A DNA stretch of 64,000 bases from JBBSAT01 sp044223665 (GTDB taxonomy: Bacteria > Myxococcota_A > Polyangia > Polyangiales > Sandaracinaceae). Of this stretch, positions 43,310 to 51,733 are shown in pieces. The translations under genes were made by a program, and so were the position numbers. Each line of letters starts with the position of its first letter. Position 1 is the first letter of the stretch. The notes under the pieces are model-generated. The model worked only from the letters and a program-made list of their open reading frames with translations. It did no database searches and was not told where the DNA came from. The stretch covers positions 13,954 to 77,953 of the forward strand of contig JBGALT010000016.1 of the NCBI GenBank assembly GCA_044223665.1, read 5' to 3'.

Positions 43310-45143
43310 GCACGTGGCGTGCGCCGGTCGCGGCCGACGCGTTGCGCCACGATCCGGCGGCGGTGGTGGACGCCGGGCTCCGGAACCACCACGTCGCGAA
43401 CACGGCGTACCCGCTCGCGCACGACGTCACCTTCGGACCTTATCGGGTGCCGCGCTCGGCCCAGCGCGAGACGATGGCGCGCGCGCTCGCCGGCACGCGC
43501 GAGCTCGGCCTCTACGTGCACGTGCCGTTCTGCGAGACGCGCTGCTCGTTCTGCGAGTACACGGTCGTCGGCAGCGCCGAGGCGAGCGACGACTCCGTCC
43601 GGGCCTACACCGATGCCGTCCTCGCCGAGCTCGCGCTCTGGGACGACGCCGTCGATCTGCGCGGCCGCACGATCGCCGGTCTCGACGTGGGCGGCGGCAC
43701 GCCTTCGTTCGTGCCGGCGCGCGAGATCGAGCGGCTCCTCGAGGCGATCCGGCAGCGCATGCGCTTCTCTTCCGACGCCGACGTCTCCATCGAGACGACG
43801 CCGCGCATCGCCGCGGCCGATCCGGACAAGCTGCGCGCTTACCGCGCGATGGGCATCGATCGCATCAGCATGGGCATCCAGGTCGTGCAGCCGGACCTGC
43901 TGCGCGTGCTCGCCCGCGACGCCAACGGAGCCGAGCACCACGCGCGGGCCATGGAGAACATCCGCGCCGCGGGCTTCGCGCGCGCGAACGTGGACCTGAT
44001 GTACGGCTTCCACGGCCAGTCCGAGGCGAGCTGGGAAGCGACGCTCGCACACGCGATCTCCCTGGCGCCCGAGTACGTCACGCTCTACCGGATGCGCTAC
44101 AAGCTGACGCGCATCTCGCACCACGCGCCACACGTGCCGCTCGAGACGGTGCAGCGCCTGGCCCAGATCGGGAAAGACGTGCTCCACGCCGCGGGCTACG
44201 CGGCCAATCCGGGCAAGACCACCTTCAGCCGCGTCGCGGGAGACGTCGGCACGAGCCGCTACCTCGCGCGCCGCGTGATCGAAGGACTGCCCTACCTGGG
44301 CGTGGGGCTCGGCGCGCAGACGTTCACCGAGACCACGATCTCCTATGCGCTCGGCGCCGCGGACAAGCGCCTCGGCGCCTACCTGCGAGCGATCGCCGAG
44401 GGCCGCCTCCCCCTGCAGGACCTCTACGACCTGCCGCGCTGTCACGTCATGGCGAAGATGGCGTGCGTCGCCTTCTACTTCGGGGAGATCGACCGCCCGT
44501 CGTTCGAGCGAAAGTTCGGCGCAGCGCTCGACGAGGTCTTCGCACCCGAAGTGGCACTGCTGCGCGCGCGCGGGTGGATGCACGACACCGAGCGCGCCTT
44601 CTCCCTCACGCCCGAGGGAGCCAAGTGGATCAACGGCATCATCCCGCTCTTCGTCGCGCCTTCGGTGCAGAGCTACCTGCTCGCGCGCGATCCGGCGCGC
44701 GCCACCGACATGGATCGCCACCGCAAGCTCGCGCTCCGCACCCTTCGGCAAGGAGTGCTCGCCCCGGAGGGCCCGGACGGGAGCGGGCTCCGCCCGCGGA
44801 CGGGAGGGCCCCCAGGCGCAGGCGAAACGGTCAGCGGGAGTGCTCGCCCCGGGGCCCGGACGGGAGCGGGCTCCGCCCCCCCGGGAGGGGCCCGGAGCGG
44901 AGGCGAGCCCTTCGGCAGGAGTGCTCGCCCCGGAGGGCCCGGACGGGAGCGGGCTCCGCCCCGCGGACGGGAGGGCCCGGAGCGGGCGAGCCGATCACCC
45001 TTCGGCAAGGAGTGCTCGCCCCGGAGGGCCCGGACGGGAGCGGGCTCCGCCCGCGGACGGGAGGGCCCGGAGCGGGCGAGCCGATCACCCTTCGGCAAGG
45101 AGTGCTCGCCCCGGAGGGCCCGGACGGGAGCGAGGCCACGTGA
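43306..45143 (+). CDS. Radical SAM protein, HemN-like (apparent frameshift in repeat array)
   Basis: The start is TTG 43306, overlapping the flavoprotein TGA. The 4Fe-4S motif is CETRCSFC at about residues 76-83 within GLYVHVPFCETRCSFCEYTV. GLDVGGGTPSFVPAREIERL and a HemN-like C-terminal domain (LGVGLGAQTFTETTISYALG; YFGEIDRPSFERKF) complete the family pattern. Good coding stops near 44740, where a palindromic repeat array begins. The coding frame runs into the array. The array's net length is not a multiple of three, so the same frame stays open to 46224 in wrong phase. A one-base shift would give a stop at 45143 overlapping the next start. The 3' end is thus uncertain. Confidence 0.82.
44744..45135 (+). 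repeat. Tandem array of a 90-bp palindromic coding element
   Basis: Four and a half copies lie head to tail. Marked by the shared GAGTGCTCG, the spacings are 85, 81, 91 and 90 bp, and the last copy stops after 45 bp. Copies 3-5 are nearly identical and copies 1-2 are diverged. Each has GCTCGCCC and GGGCGAGC at its ends, with GCGGGC-TCC-GCCCGC as the central hairpin. The 90-bp unit would keep reading frame. The first copy reads RQGVLAPEGPDGSGLRPRTG in the radical SAM frame, while the last reads the same peptide in another frame, to EAT and TGA at 45143. Confidence 0.85.
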
Positions 45144-45910
45144 GCACGAACGACTACGCGTTCGCGAACGTGCTCTTCGCCGGTCCCTGCAACCGCCGAT
45201 GCCCGTGGTGCATCGGCGCGCAGCTGCCCGACCACGTCAACGTCGACAACCTCGACGAGTTTCCGCCGCGGGGCCTCGATGCGTTCGTCGACGAGGTGCG
45301 CGCGCACCGCGTGCCCGAGGTCGTCTTCACCGGCACCGTCAGCGATCCACAGCTCTACCGCCACGAGCGGGCACTGCTCACCCTGCTGCGCGAGCGCCTC
45401 GATCGCGCCACGCGCTTCTCGGTGCACACCAACGGCGTCCTCGCGCTCCGCAAGATCGACGTCCTCAACGCCTACGATCGCGCGTGCATCTCTTTCCCCT
45501 CGTTCGAGCCCGCGACCTACATCGCGATGATGGGCCGTGGGCGGCCGCCCGATCTCGCGGCCATCCTCGCAGCCGCGCGCATCCCGGTGAAGGTCTCGTG
45601 CGTGGTCGATACGCCCAACGCCGGCGAGATCGACGCGTTCCTCGCCCGGTGCCGCACGATCGGCGTCGCGCGCGTCGTGCTCCGGCGCCTCTTCGGCGCC
45701 TCGCGCTGGCCCGCGCCCGTGCTCGAGGGCCGAGCGCCCGTCCGGACCTTCGCCGGCAACCCCGTCTACGATCTCGACGGGATGGAGGTCACGGTCTGGG
45801 AGTTCGAAGCGACGGCGATGCGCAGCCTCAATCTCTTCGCCGACGGCACACTCGGGCGCTCGTACCTGCTCACCGACGCCGTCGCGCGGCGGCTGCCGAT
45901 CGCGTCGTGA
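45140..45910 (+). CDS. Radical SAM protein
   Basis: The 256-residue product starts at GTG, overlapping the terminal TGA of the repeat-array frame. AGPCNRRCPWCIGAQ at about 15-29 carries the CxxxCxxC cluster ligands (17, 21, 24). VVFTGTVSDPQLYRHERALL replaces the common GGEP strand. The protein has no SPASM or TRAM domain and no close match to a characterised group that I can name. It is smaller than the first radical SAM protein. Order and overlap suggest the two act in one pathway, on a peptide, cofactor or RNA base. Confidence 0.85.
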   Translation: MSTNDYAFANVLFAGPCNRRCPWCIGAQLPDHVNVDNLDEFPPRGLDAFVDEVRAHRVPEVVFTGTVSDPQLYRHERALLTLLRERLDRATRFSVHTNGVLALRKIDVLNAYDRACISFPSFEPATYIAMMGRGRPPDLAAILAAARIPVKVSCVVDTPNAGEIDAFLARCRTIGVARVVLRRLFGASRWPAPVLEGRAPVRTFAGNPVYDLDGMEVTVWEFEATAMRSLNLFADGTLGRSYLLTDAVARRLPIAS

Positions 45911-45963
45911 GCGACGCCTCGGTCGAGACCGTGGCGCACACGCGAGAGAGCTATGCTCGGAGG

Positions 45964-46224
45964 ATGAGCCACGAGCATCCGTATCGGCCTTGCCCGTCCT
46001 GCGGCGGCGTCGAATTCGACAACCTCCCCGACCTGTCGATCGAGGTCCACGGCGCGCGCGTCGTCATGGGGCTCACGGCTCTGACGAAGATCCCCGGAGG
46101 GCTGCTGGTCTCGCTCGTCGTCTGCAGCGGCTGCGGCAAGACGGACGTGTACGCGAAGAACGCGGCGAAGGTCGCCGAGCGCGTCGAGGGCGCCACCCAC
46201 TTCCGAGCTGTCCCGCGCGCTTGA
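45964..46224 (+). CDS. Small zinc-ribbon protein
   Basis: The 86-residue product has RPCPSCGGVEFD near residue 10 and VVCSGCGKTDVYAKN near 60. The two CxxC pairs form a zinc-ribbon knuckle. A hydrophobic middle (TALTKIPGGLLVSLV) lies between. It is 53 bases after the second radical SAM gene on the same strand. It may be a scaffold or the last gene of that operon. Confidence 0.75.
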   Translation: MSHEHPYRPCPSCGGVEFDNLPDLSIEVHGARVVMGLTALTKIPGGLLVSLVVCSGCGKTDVYAKNAAKVAERVEGATHFRAVPRA

Positions 46225-46266
46225 CGCGATTCGGTACCCCGGCCGAGGGATGCACTTCGCGCCGCG

Positions 46267-47844
46267 TCAGCGCGCGTGCGCCATCACGCGCGCGCAGTCG
46301 AGCAGCGGGCGCGAAGCGGGGTTGCGGTACGGCGCGACGCACGTGCCGAGCAGGAGCCCGAGATCCTTCACGTCGATGCCCGGCCCGTTGGGCTCGATGA
46401 CGTAGTCGCCATCCGGCGTCCCGGGGTCGAACACGTGCCACTCGGGGCCGCTCGTGTCGTAGCCGGCGAATGCGATCTCGATCTGCTGGTGCACCCAGCG
46501 CACCTCGCGCGACGTCAGCGGCACGCCGAGCGTCGCGGCCTCGACGATCAGCTGCACGATGTCGCTGGGGTGCGCGTTGTCGACGGGACCGCCCGCCTCG
46601 AGCGCGGCGAGGATCATCTCGATCCGCGTCGCGAGCCCTTCGATCATCGTGCGCGCCGTCTGCTCCTGGCCCGTGACGAGCGCGAGGCCGGCGGCGGCTT
46701 CGTGGTGCGAGCGGACGATCTGCAGCGCGGAGCTGCTGATGCCGATCGTCGGATCGGGGCTGATACCGGTCGGCATCGTGCACGACGCACCGTAGGGGTC
46801 GCTCCGCGAGAGCAGGCGAATCGCGATCTGCGCGTGACACTCGATGGCTGGCACGAAGTACGTCGCGAGCTGGCTCGTGGGCACGACCACGTTCAGCGAG
46901 CGATCGAGCGTCGCGATGTGGAAGTCGTCGCGCTCCACGCGCTGCGCCCACTCCTGGTAGAGGCGCCGCGCCTCGACGATGTCCTCTTCGCCGCCGGGCT
47001 CGGTGAGCGTCCCCTCGCACGCGTCGAGCGCGGCGAGGCCTCGCATGATGTGACCCATGTCGTCCTTGCTGCGCTGCGCCTGGACGTAGAGGTCGCCCCA
47101 CGTGGGGTTGTCGGGCAGATGGATGAAGTACGACGCGCCGCCGTCGACCCCGGGACGATTCGGCTCGTAGTCGATGTGCACGCCACGATCGGGGTCGTCC
47201 ACCGACGCCGGGTACGCCGCGCGCGAGGTGAGACCGAGCTCGCGATCGCTCGCGCTGCGCCGCATCGAGAGGGGCCACGACGAGAGGCCGCGCACGAGGC
47301 GCCGCACGAGGTGCTGGTCGCGGTCGTCGTGCCACAGCAGCCAGGCGTAGCAGGCGCCCTCCATCAGCTGCGGCGTGCGGAGCCCGTTGTTCTCGGCGCC
47401 CACGTCGACGTGCGCGAAGGTGACGTGCCCCGAGCGAAGCTGGATCCCCGCACCGCTCCACCACGTCGCGTACCAGTAGCGGCCGCCGGGCGCGGACTCG
47501 GGCCAGCCGTGGACTCGCTGCTCGACGTAGTCGAGCCATCGCGTGCGATCGAGGAGCGCGAGGTAGTGATCGGTGACGCCCTCGAGCTCGCTCGCGGAGA
47601 CGGCCGCTCCCACGTCGGGCCGCTGGTAGTCGAACGGGAGCGTGCGCGTGTGCGCGGGAAAGGCGCCCGTCGGCGTCGGTGGTGGCGCGCCGGCGTCTCG
47701 CATCGTCGTGCGGCCGCCGTCCGCGGGCCCGACGTCGGCGACGGCGGCGTCGGAGGGCTCGCTCGCGTCGGGCTGCGTGACGGGCGCGGGCGAAGGAGCG
47801 CAGGAGAGCGCGAGGAGGACGGGAAGAAGAAGGCCGTGGCGCAC
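46267..47844 (-). CDS. Exported lipoprotein of unknown family
   Basis: The 525-residue product starts at GTG 47844. It has VRHGLLLPVLLALSCAPSPA as signal peptide and lipobox, an Asp/Pro-rich linker to about 70, then a large helical domain with RTRWLDYVEQRVHGW, HVDVGAENNGLRTPQLMEGA and VRSHHEAAAGLALVTG. Cysteines suggest disulfides. The alpha-helical pattern with Trp/Tyr-rich loops is reminiscent of carbohydrate-active (alpha/alpha) barrels, but no GH family can be named. It converges on the zinc-ribbon gene. Confidence 0.7.
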   Translation of the reverse strand: MRHGLLLPVLLALSCAPSPAPVTQPDASEPSDAAVADVGPADGGRTTMRDAGAPPPTPTGAFPAHTRTLPFDYQRPDVGAAVSASELEGVTDHYLALLDRTRWLDYVEQRVHGWPESAPGGRYWYATWWSGAGIQLRSGHVTFAHVDVGAENNGLRTPQLMEGACYAWLLWHDDRDQHLVRRLVRGLSSWPLSMRRSASDRELGLTSRAAYPASVDDPDRGVHIDYEPNRPGVDGGASYFIHLPDNPTWGDLYVQAQRSKDDMGHIMRGLAALDACEGTLTEPGGEEDIVEARRLYQEWAQRVERDDFHIATLDRSLNVVVPTSQLATYFVPAIECHAQIAIRLLSRSDPYGASCTMPTGISPDPTIGISSSALQIVRSHHEAAAGLALVTGQEQTARTMIEGLATRIEMILAALEAGGPVDNAHPSDIVQLIVEAATLGVPLTSREVRWVHQQIEIAFAGYDTSGPEWHVFDPGTPDGDYVIEPNGPGIDVKDLGLLLGTCVAPYRNPASRPLLDCARVMAHAR

Positions 47845-47861
47845 GGCCCATCGTACCTGCT

Positions 47862-48437
47862 TCAGCGCGAGGGGAGATCGATCGCCATCGCGATCCGCCC
47901 GTCGTCGGCGTCGGGCGGGACGATCGCGTCGATCGCGGGTGTGCGCTCGGCGCGCGTGAGCACGTGGAAGCCGCGCGGCTCGTAGAAGCTCTTGCCGAAC
48001 GGGACGAAGTCGAGCGTCACCAGCGTGACGCGGCGTGCGCCCCGCGCGCGCGCGACCAGGATCGTCGCGTGCAAGAGCGCGCTCCCGAGCCCTCGGCGCC
48101 CGTGATCGGGGTGCACGGCGAGCTCTTCGAGGTGCAGATCGCCGGCATCGCGATCGAGCAGCGCGTAGCCGATCGCCTGGTCGCGCTCGTCGACGGCGAC
48201 GAGCAAGTCCTCCCGCGCGATCGCGCTCGTCACGCGCTCGGGCGCGGTCGCCGCTGTCATGAGCACCTCGTACAGGCCCCAGGGCGCGTAGAGCTTCGCA
48301 GCCTCGCGCTCGATGACGGGATAGCGCGCGGCGTCCTCGGGGCGCCCGAAGCGGATCGCGTCGGCGGGAGCCGGCGGCGGGTGTGGCCTCACGGTACGAA
48401 CGATGCCACTTCCGGCGGCACGTCGCTTGCGACCCAT
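47862..48437 (-). CDS. GNAT-family N-acetyltransferase
   Basis: The 191-residue product has the GNAT acetyl-CoA binding motif LHLEELAVHPDHGRRGLGSA in the middle. Downstream strands are RRVTLVTLDFVPFGKSFYEP and RGFHVLTRAERTPAI. The protein is basic at its start (MGRKRRAAG). The substrate is not predictable. The ATG at 48437 is chosen because sequence upstream of it lacks protein-like composition. It is divergent from the putative structured RNA and glycosyltransferase gene. Confidence 0.82.
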   Translation of the reverse strand: MGRKRRAAGSGIVRTVRPHPPPAPADAIRFGRPEDAARYPVIEREAAKLYAPWGLYEVLMTAATAPERVTSAIAREDLLVAVDERDQAIGYALLDRDAGDLHLEELAVHPDHGRRGLGSALLHATILVARARGARRVTLVTLDFVPFGKSFYEPRGFHVLTRAERTPAIDAIVPPDADDGRIAMAIDLPSR

Positions 48438-48496
48438 GGCCTCGTCCAGCGGGAGCGGGGCCTCGAGCGCCCGATTCCACGGTGGATGCGCAGGTT

Positions 48497-48647
48497 CCTC
48501 GGAGACGAGGGGCGGCGCGCCGGGTGGCCACCGGCTTCCGGAGGCGCCACCGACGAACACGGATTGTCCGAGAGTGCCCGCCCACGGGTGGGACGCTCGG
48601 CGAAGCGAGAGCCCGCGACCGAGAGGTCCGCGGGCTCTCGTCTTTCC
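48497..48647 (+). ncRNA. Possible structured RNA or attenuator leader with terminator
   Basis: Several hairpins are packed on the + strand. CCTCG-GAGA-CGAGG at 48497-48510 and CCGG-CTT-CCGG at 48531-48541 come first. CCGAG at 48568-48572 pairs with CTCGG at 48596-48600 and encloses CCCGCCC/GGGTGGG. The last is a 14-bp stem with a GAGA tetraloop (48607-48639) followed by GTCTTTCC. The last hairpin is a convincing intrinsic terminator, 73 bases before the next start. No coding gene on this strand feeds it. It may end a small RNA or control the downstream gene. I cannot match it to a known riboswitch. Confidence 0.45.
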
Positions 48648-48720
48648 GTCGTGCGGCGCGGGCGCGAGGTCGCCCGTTCCTGCTCGAACCGCGCGACTTT
48701 CGGCTATGGTTCGCGCGCTC

Positions 48721-50103
48721 ATGTCGGGCTCCACTCTCTGGGCGCGGCTCAAGACGCCGCTCGCCATCTACGTCGTCGCGGCGGGTGTCTACGTCGCGAT
48801 GCTCGGCGATCGCACGGCCGGGCCCACGAGCGACAACCACTTCGTGCACCTGGCGGCGAGCCTGCTGCACGGTCAGCTCGGCGTGATCGACAACCACCCG
48901 CCCGGCACCAACGACTGGGCGTGCTTCGACACCGAGATCGAGGACATGTGCGCGCAGTCGGCCTTCCACCGGCCGACCGAGACGCAGCACTGGTACGTCT
49001 CGTTCCCCCCGATGCCGGCCGTGATCCTGATGCCGCTCGTCGCGATCTGGGGCACCGATCTGCGCGACGCGCTCGTCTGGGCGATCTACGCGGGCCTCGG
49101 GCCGGCGCTGCTCTACGTGCTCTTGCGCGATCTGAGCGAGCGCGGGGCGAGCCAGCGCTCCGCCCGCGACAACCTCGTGCTGACGGCGCTCTTCGCGTTC
49201 GGCACCGTCTACTTCTTCGTCTCCGTGCAGGGCACCGTCTGGTTCGCCGCGCACGTCGTCGCGTGCTCGCTGATTCCGCTCTATCTGCTCTTCGCGCTCG
49301 AGGGCCGGCGCCCCGCGCTCGCCGGGCTCGTGCTCGGCGCGCTCTTCATGACGCGGCCGCCGATGGCCGTGCTGCTCGGCCTCGTGTTCCTGGTGGAGCT
49401 GTTCCGTACCTGCCGTCGCGCGGACGCCCCGGCGATTCCCTCGGCCGACGACGCCGGAATCGCCAAGCGCCTCGGGGCGTTCTTCCGAGGCATCGGGTGG
49501 CCAGAGGCAGGCAGGAAGCTCGCACCCTTCGCGGTGCCAGTCGCGATCCTCGTCGGCCTCGCCGTCGCGATGAACGAGGCACGCTGGGGCCGCGCGTTCG
49601 AGTTCGGCCACCGATACCTGGTGATCGGCTGGCACGGCCGAATCGAGCGCTGGGGTCTCGAGAACTACCACTACCTCGGCAAGAACCTGGCGATCTTCGT
49701 GGCCTCGCTGCCGTGGCTGACGGTGAACGAGCCGCACGTGATCGTGAGCGGCCACGGCCTCGCGCTCTGGGTGACGACGCCCGCCCTCCTGCTCGTCTTC
49801 TTCCCGAAGGCGCGCGTGGACGCGCGCATGGTGGGCCTCTACCTCTCGGCAGGGCTCATCTGCCTGAGCGATCTCATGTACCAGAACAGCGGGTGGCTGC
49901 AGTTCGGCTACCGCTTCTCGCTCGACTACATGGTCCTCTTGATCGTTCTGCTCGCGCTGGGCAACCGTCCCTTCCGTGGCGGGTTCTACGCGTTGCTCGT
50001 CTTCGCGATCGCCGTCAACACGTTCGGCGCGCTCACCTTCGGGCGCGTGTGGGAGTACTACGACGTCGACAACTCCCAAGAGCGGATCTTCCAACCTGAT
50101 TGA
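48721..50103 (+). CDS. Polytopic membrane glycosyltransferase-like protein
   Basis: The 460-residue product has about ten membrane segments (TPLAIYVVAAGVYVAML; VILMPLVAIWGTDLRD; LLYVLLRDLSER; VVACSLIPLYLLFAL). An early periplasmic loop carries acidic residues (DNHPPGTNDWACFDTEIEDM). The layout resembles ArnT/PMT-type GT-C glycosyltransferases, but the catalytic DE motif is not certain. The start is taken as ATG 48721; ATG 48706 would add five residues. It is followed, five bases later, by a lipoprotein gene. A terminator-like hairpin precedes it. Confidence 0.75.
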   Translation: MSGSTLWARLKTPLAIYVVAAGVYVAMLGDRTAGPTSDNHFVHLAASLLHGQLGVIDNHPPGTNDWACFDTEIEDMCAQSAFHRPTETQHWYVSFPPMPAVILMPLVAIWGTDLRDALVWAIYAGLGPALLYVLLRDLSERGASQRSARDNLVLTALFAFGTVYFFVSVQGTVWFAAHVVACSLIPLYLLFALEGRRPALAGLVLGALFMTRPPMAVLLGLVFLVELFRTCRRADAPAIPSADDAGIAKRLGAFFRGIGWPEAGRKLAPFAVPVAILVGLAVAMNEARWGRAFEFGHRYLVIGWHGRIERWGLENYHYLGKNLAIFVASLPWLTVNEPHVIVSGHGLALWVTTPALLLVFFPKARVDARMVGLYLSAGLICLSDLMYQNSGWLQFGYRFSLDYMVLLIVLLALGNRPFRGGFYALLVFAIAVNTFGALTFGRVWEYYDVDNSQERIFQPD

Positions 50104-50108
50104 GAACC

Positions 50109-50696
50109 ATGCGCACGCTCTCTCTGTTCGCTCTCGTCTCCCTCACGCTCGCTCTCGCCGGCTGTCCGTCGACCGGGCCCACGGTCGTGCAGCGCGAGCC
50201 GGTCTCCGCACGCAACCTCTACCCGATGGCAGCCGGCTACATCTGGACCTACGACATCGACACCCAGACCGGCATGAGCTCGCTCGGCATCACGCGTGTC
50301 CGCGAGATCCAGGGCAACCTCGTGGGCATCGCCGCCGACGGCGCCGAGGAGCACACCTACGAGCTGCGCGAGGAGGGCATCTTCCAGCCGGCGACCCAGA
50401 CGTGGCTGCTCCGTGATCCGATCGCGGTCGGCCAGACCTGGCCGAGCACCCACGGGCGCACGGCGCGCATCGAGTCGGTGACCGAGACGGTCGACGTGAC
50501 CGACGGGCACTACGAGAACTGCGTGCTCGTCGCCGAGGAAGGGGGCGATGCGGGCCTGCATCTGCGCACGACGTACTGCCAGGACGTGGGGCCGGTGATC
50601 GTCGAGTCGCGCCAGGAGCTCATCACCTCGATGACGGGCGGGCTCACCGTGACGGGGCGCCTGCGCGCGCACCAGCAGGGCGAAGAAGACGAATAG
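50109..50696 (+). CDS. Hypothetical lipoprotein
   Basis: The 195-residue product has MRTLSLFALVSLTLALAGCP as signal peptide and lipobox. A soluble domain follows with NLYPMAAGYIWTYDIDTQTG and FQPATQTWLLRDPIAVGQTW. Strand-rich composition suggests a small beta-barrel or lipocalin-like fold, but no family is recognised. It is five bases after the glycosyltransferase-like gene, so the two are probably co-transcribed. TTG 50100 is an alternative start. Confidence 0.75.
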   Translation: MRTLSLFALVSLTLALAGCPSTGPTVVQREPVSARNLYPMAAGYIWTYDIDTQTGMSSLGITRVREIQGNLVGIAADGAEEHTYELREEGIFQPATQTWLLRDPIAVGQTWPSTHGRTARIESVTETVDVTDGHYENCVLVAEEGGDAGLHLRTTYCQDVGPVIVESRQELITSMTGGLTVTGRLRAHQQGEEDE

Positions 50697-50714
50697 AGAA
50701 GCGCGCCTCGCGCT

Positions 50715-51668
50715 TCAGCGCGGGAGCCAATGGACGACGATCTGTGCCCGCGAAGGCGCGTCCGCCGTCGGGAGCCGAAGGCCGCCCAGCAGAGCACCGA
50801 AGCACGCGCCCTCGAGGTCGCCGTGACTCGCCGCGACGCGACCGTCGGCACCGACGACGACCCCGATCGTCGCACGATCGTGGCGGCCGAGGCAGGCACC
50901 GAGCGCGCCACGCGATCGTGCGAGCGCGCGCCGCGCGCCCGTCACGTCGAGCGGCCCCGAGAGCACCGTCAGGCCGACGACCAGCCCACCGTGCAGCGGC
51001 GGGCACGGGCCCTCGATGATGCAGAGCCCGCGACCGTGCCGCGTGCCGCGCGGGACGAGCGAGCGCTCGACCCTGGCGCCCACGCTCCCGAGCACGGGGA
51101 CGTGATCGCCCAGCGTGCCGGCGCGGTCGCCCGCCGGGCCACTTCCGCGGCCGGTGCCCACCATGTCGAGACCGCGCTCGCCGGGCGCCACGCGCGAGCC
51201 GCGCGTGTGCAGACCGAGCGCCGTCGCATCGTGGCTCCCGCGGGGCGGGTCGACGGCGACGACGCCGATGCGTGGGCCTGGGAGCGCGCGTAGCACCTCG
51301 CCGAGCCCTCCCGCGAGCGCACGGGCGCGCTCCTGCGCCGTCAGCTGCTCCTGGAGATCTTCTCCACGCGCGTGCACGGCGGCCGCGTGCTCCTCGCTCC
51401 GGTCGCCGGCTCGCCCGCGTGGGGTCTCGTCGGGCGCTCCCCGCGGCGCCTCGAGAGGCAGTCCGTCGCGAGCGCGACCCATCGCTGCATCGGCGGGCGG
51501 CGCCGGGCTCGCCGCGGGCGCCTGCGCGAGCTCGAGCGTGAACGCGATCGGTCGGCTCGGCCCGTGCGCCGGCCCCGGCCGCGACACGAGCGTGAGCACG
51601 CGCGCCGCTGCCGAGCCCACGAGCGCGTGGAGCGTCAGCGAGAGCACGAAGGGCCACGCACGGCGCAC
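50715..51668 (-). CDS. AgmX/TonB-like periplasmic protein
   Basis: The 317-residue product starts at GTG 51668. It has one N-terminal membrane segment (WPFVLSLTLHALVGSAAARV), a long Pro/Ala/Arg-rich periplasmic linker, and a C-terminal domain (about 220-317) with LARSRGALGACLGRHDRATI and GVVVGADGRVAASHGDLEGA. That late pattern is that of the AgmX/PglI C-terminal domain found in gliding and TonB-like proteins. No ExbB/ExbD genes adjoin it, so the energy source is not shown. It follows a cyclase gene. Confidence 0.65.
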   Translation of the reverse strand: MRRAWPFVLSLTLHALVGSAAARVLTLVSRPGPAHGPSRPIAFTLELAQAPAASPAPPADAAMGRARDGLPLEAPRGAPDETPRGRAGDRSEEHAAAVHARGEDLQEQLTAQERARALAGGLGEVLRALPGPRIGVVAVDPPRGSHDATALGLHTRGSRVAPGERGLDMVGTGRGSGPAGDRAGTLGDHVPVLGSVGARVERSLVPRGTRHGRGLCIIEGPCPPLHGGLVVGLTVLSGPLDVTGARRALARSRGALGACLGRHDRATIGVVVGADGRVAASHGDLEGACFGALLGGLRLPTADAPSRAQIVVHWLPR

Positions 51669-51733
51669 CGACGTCGGACACCGAGCGCGCGTGGCGGTTC
51701 CCGCGCCGCCGACCCTCGGATCGTGCGGCGTCG

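Noticed and set aside
44744..45135. CRISPR array
   Set aside because: The repeats are ~90 bp, contiguous and without unique spacers. There are no cas genes.
41899..46224. One continuous 1441-codon open frame
   Set aside because: It joins a wrong-frame shadow of the flavoprotein, the real first radical SAM protein, repeat array, wrong-frame second radical SAM gene and the zinc-ribbon gene. High GC and loss of frame in the array explain it.
41597..46224. Haem biosynthesis operon around a HemN enzyme
   Set aside because: The first radical SAM protein is HemN-like, but no other haem gene is present and the partners do not fit.
48497..48647. Known riboswitch such as cobalamin, glycine or c-di-GMP
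   Set aside because: The conserved core boxes of these classes are not present. Only hairpins and a terminator can be supported.
46267..50094. A single 1275-codon minus-strand protein
   Set aside because: Only the last 525 residues look like an exported protein. The earlier part is antisense to a glycosyltransferase-like gene and out of frame with a GNAT gene.
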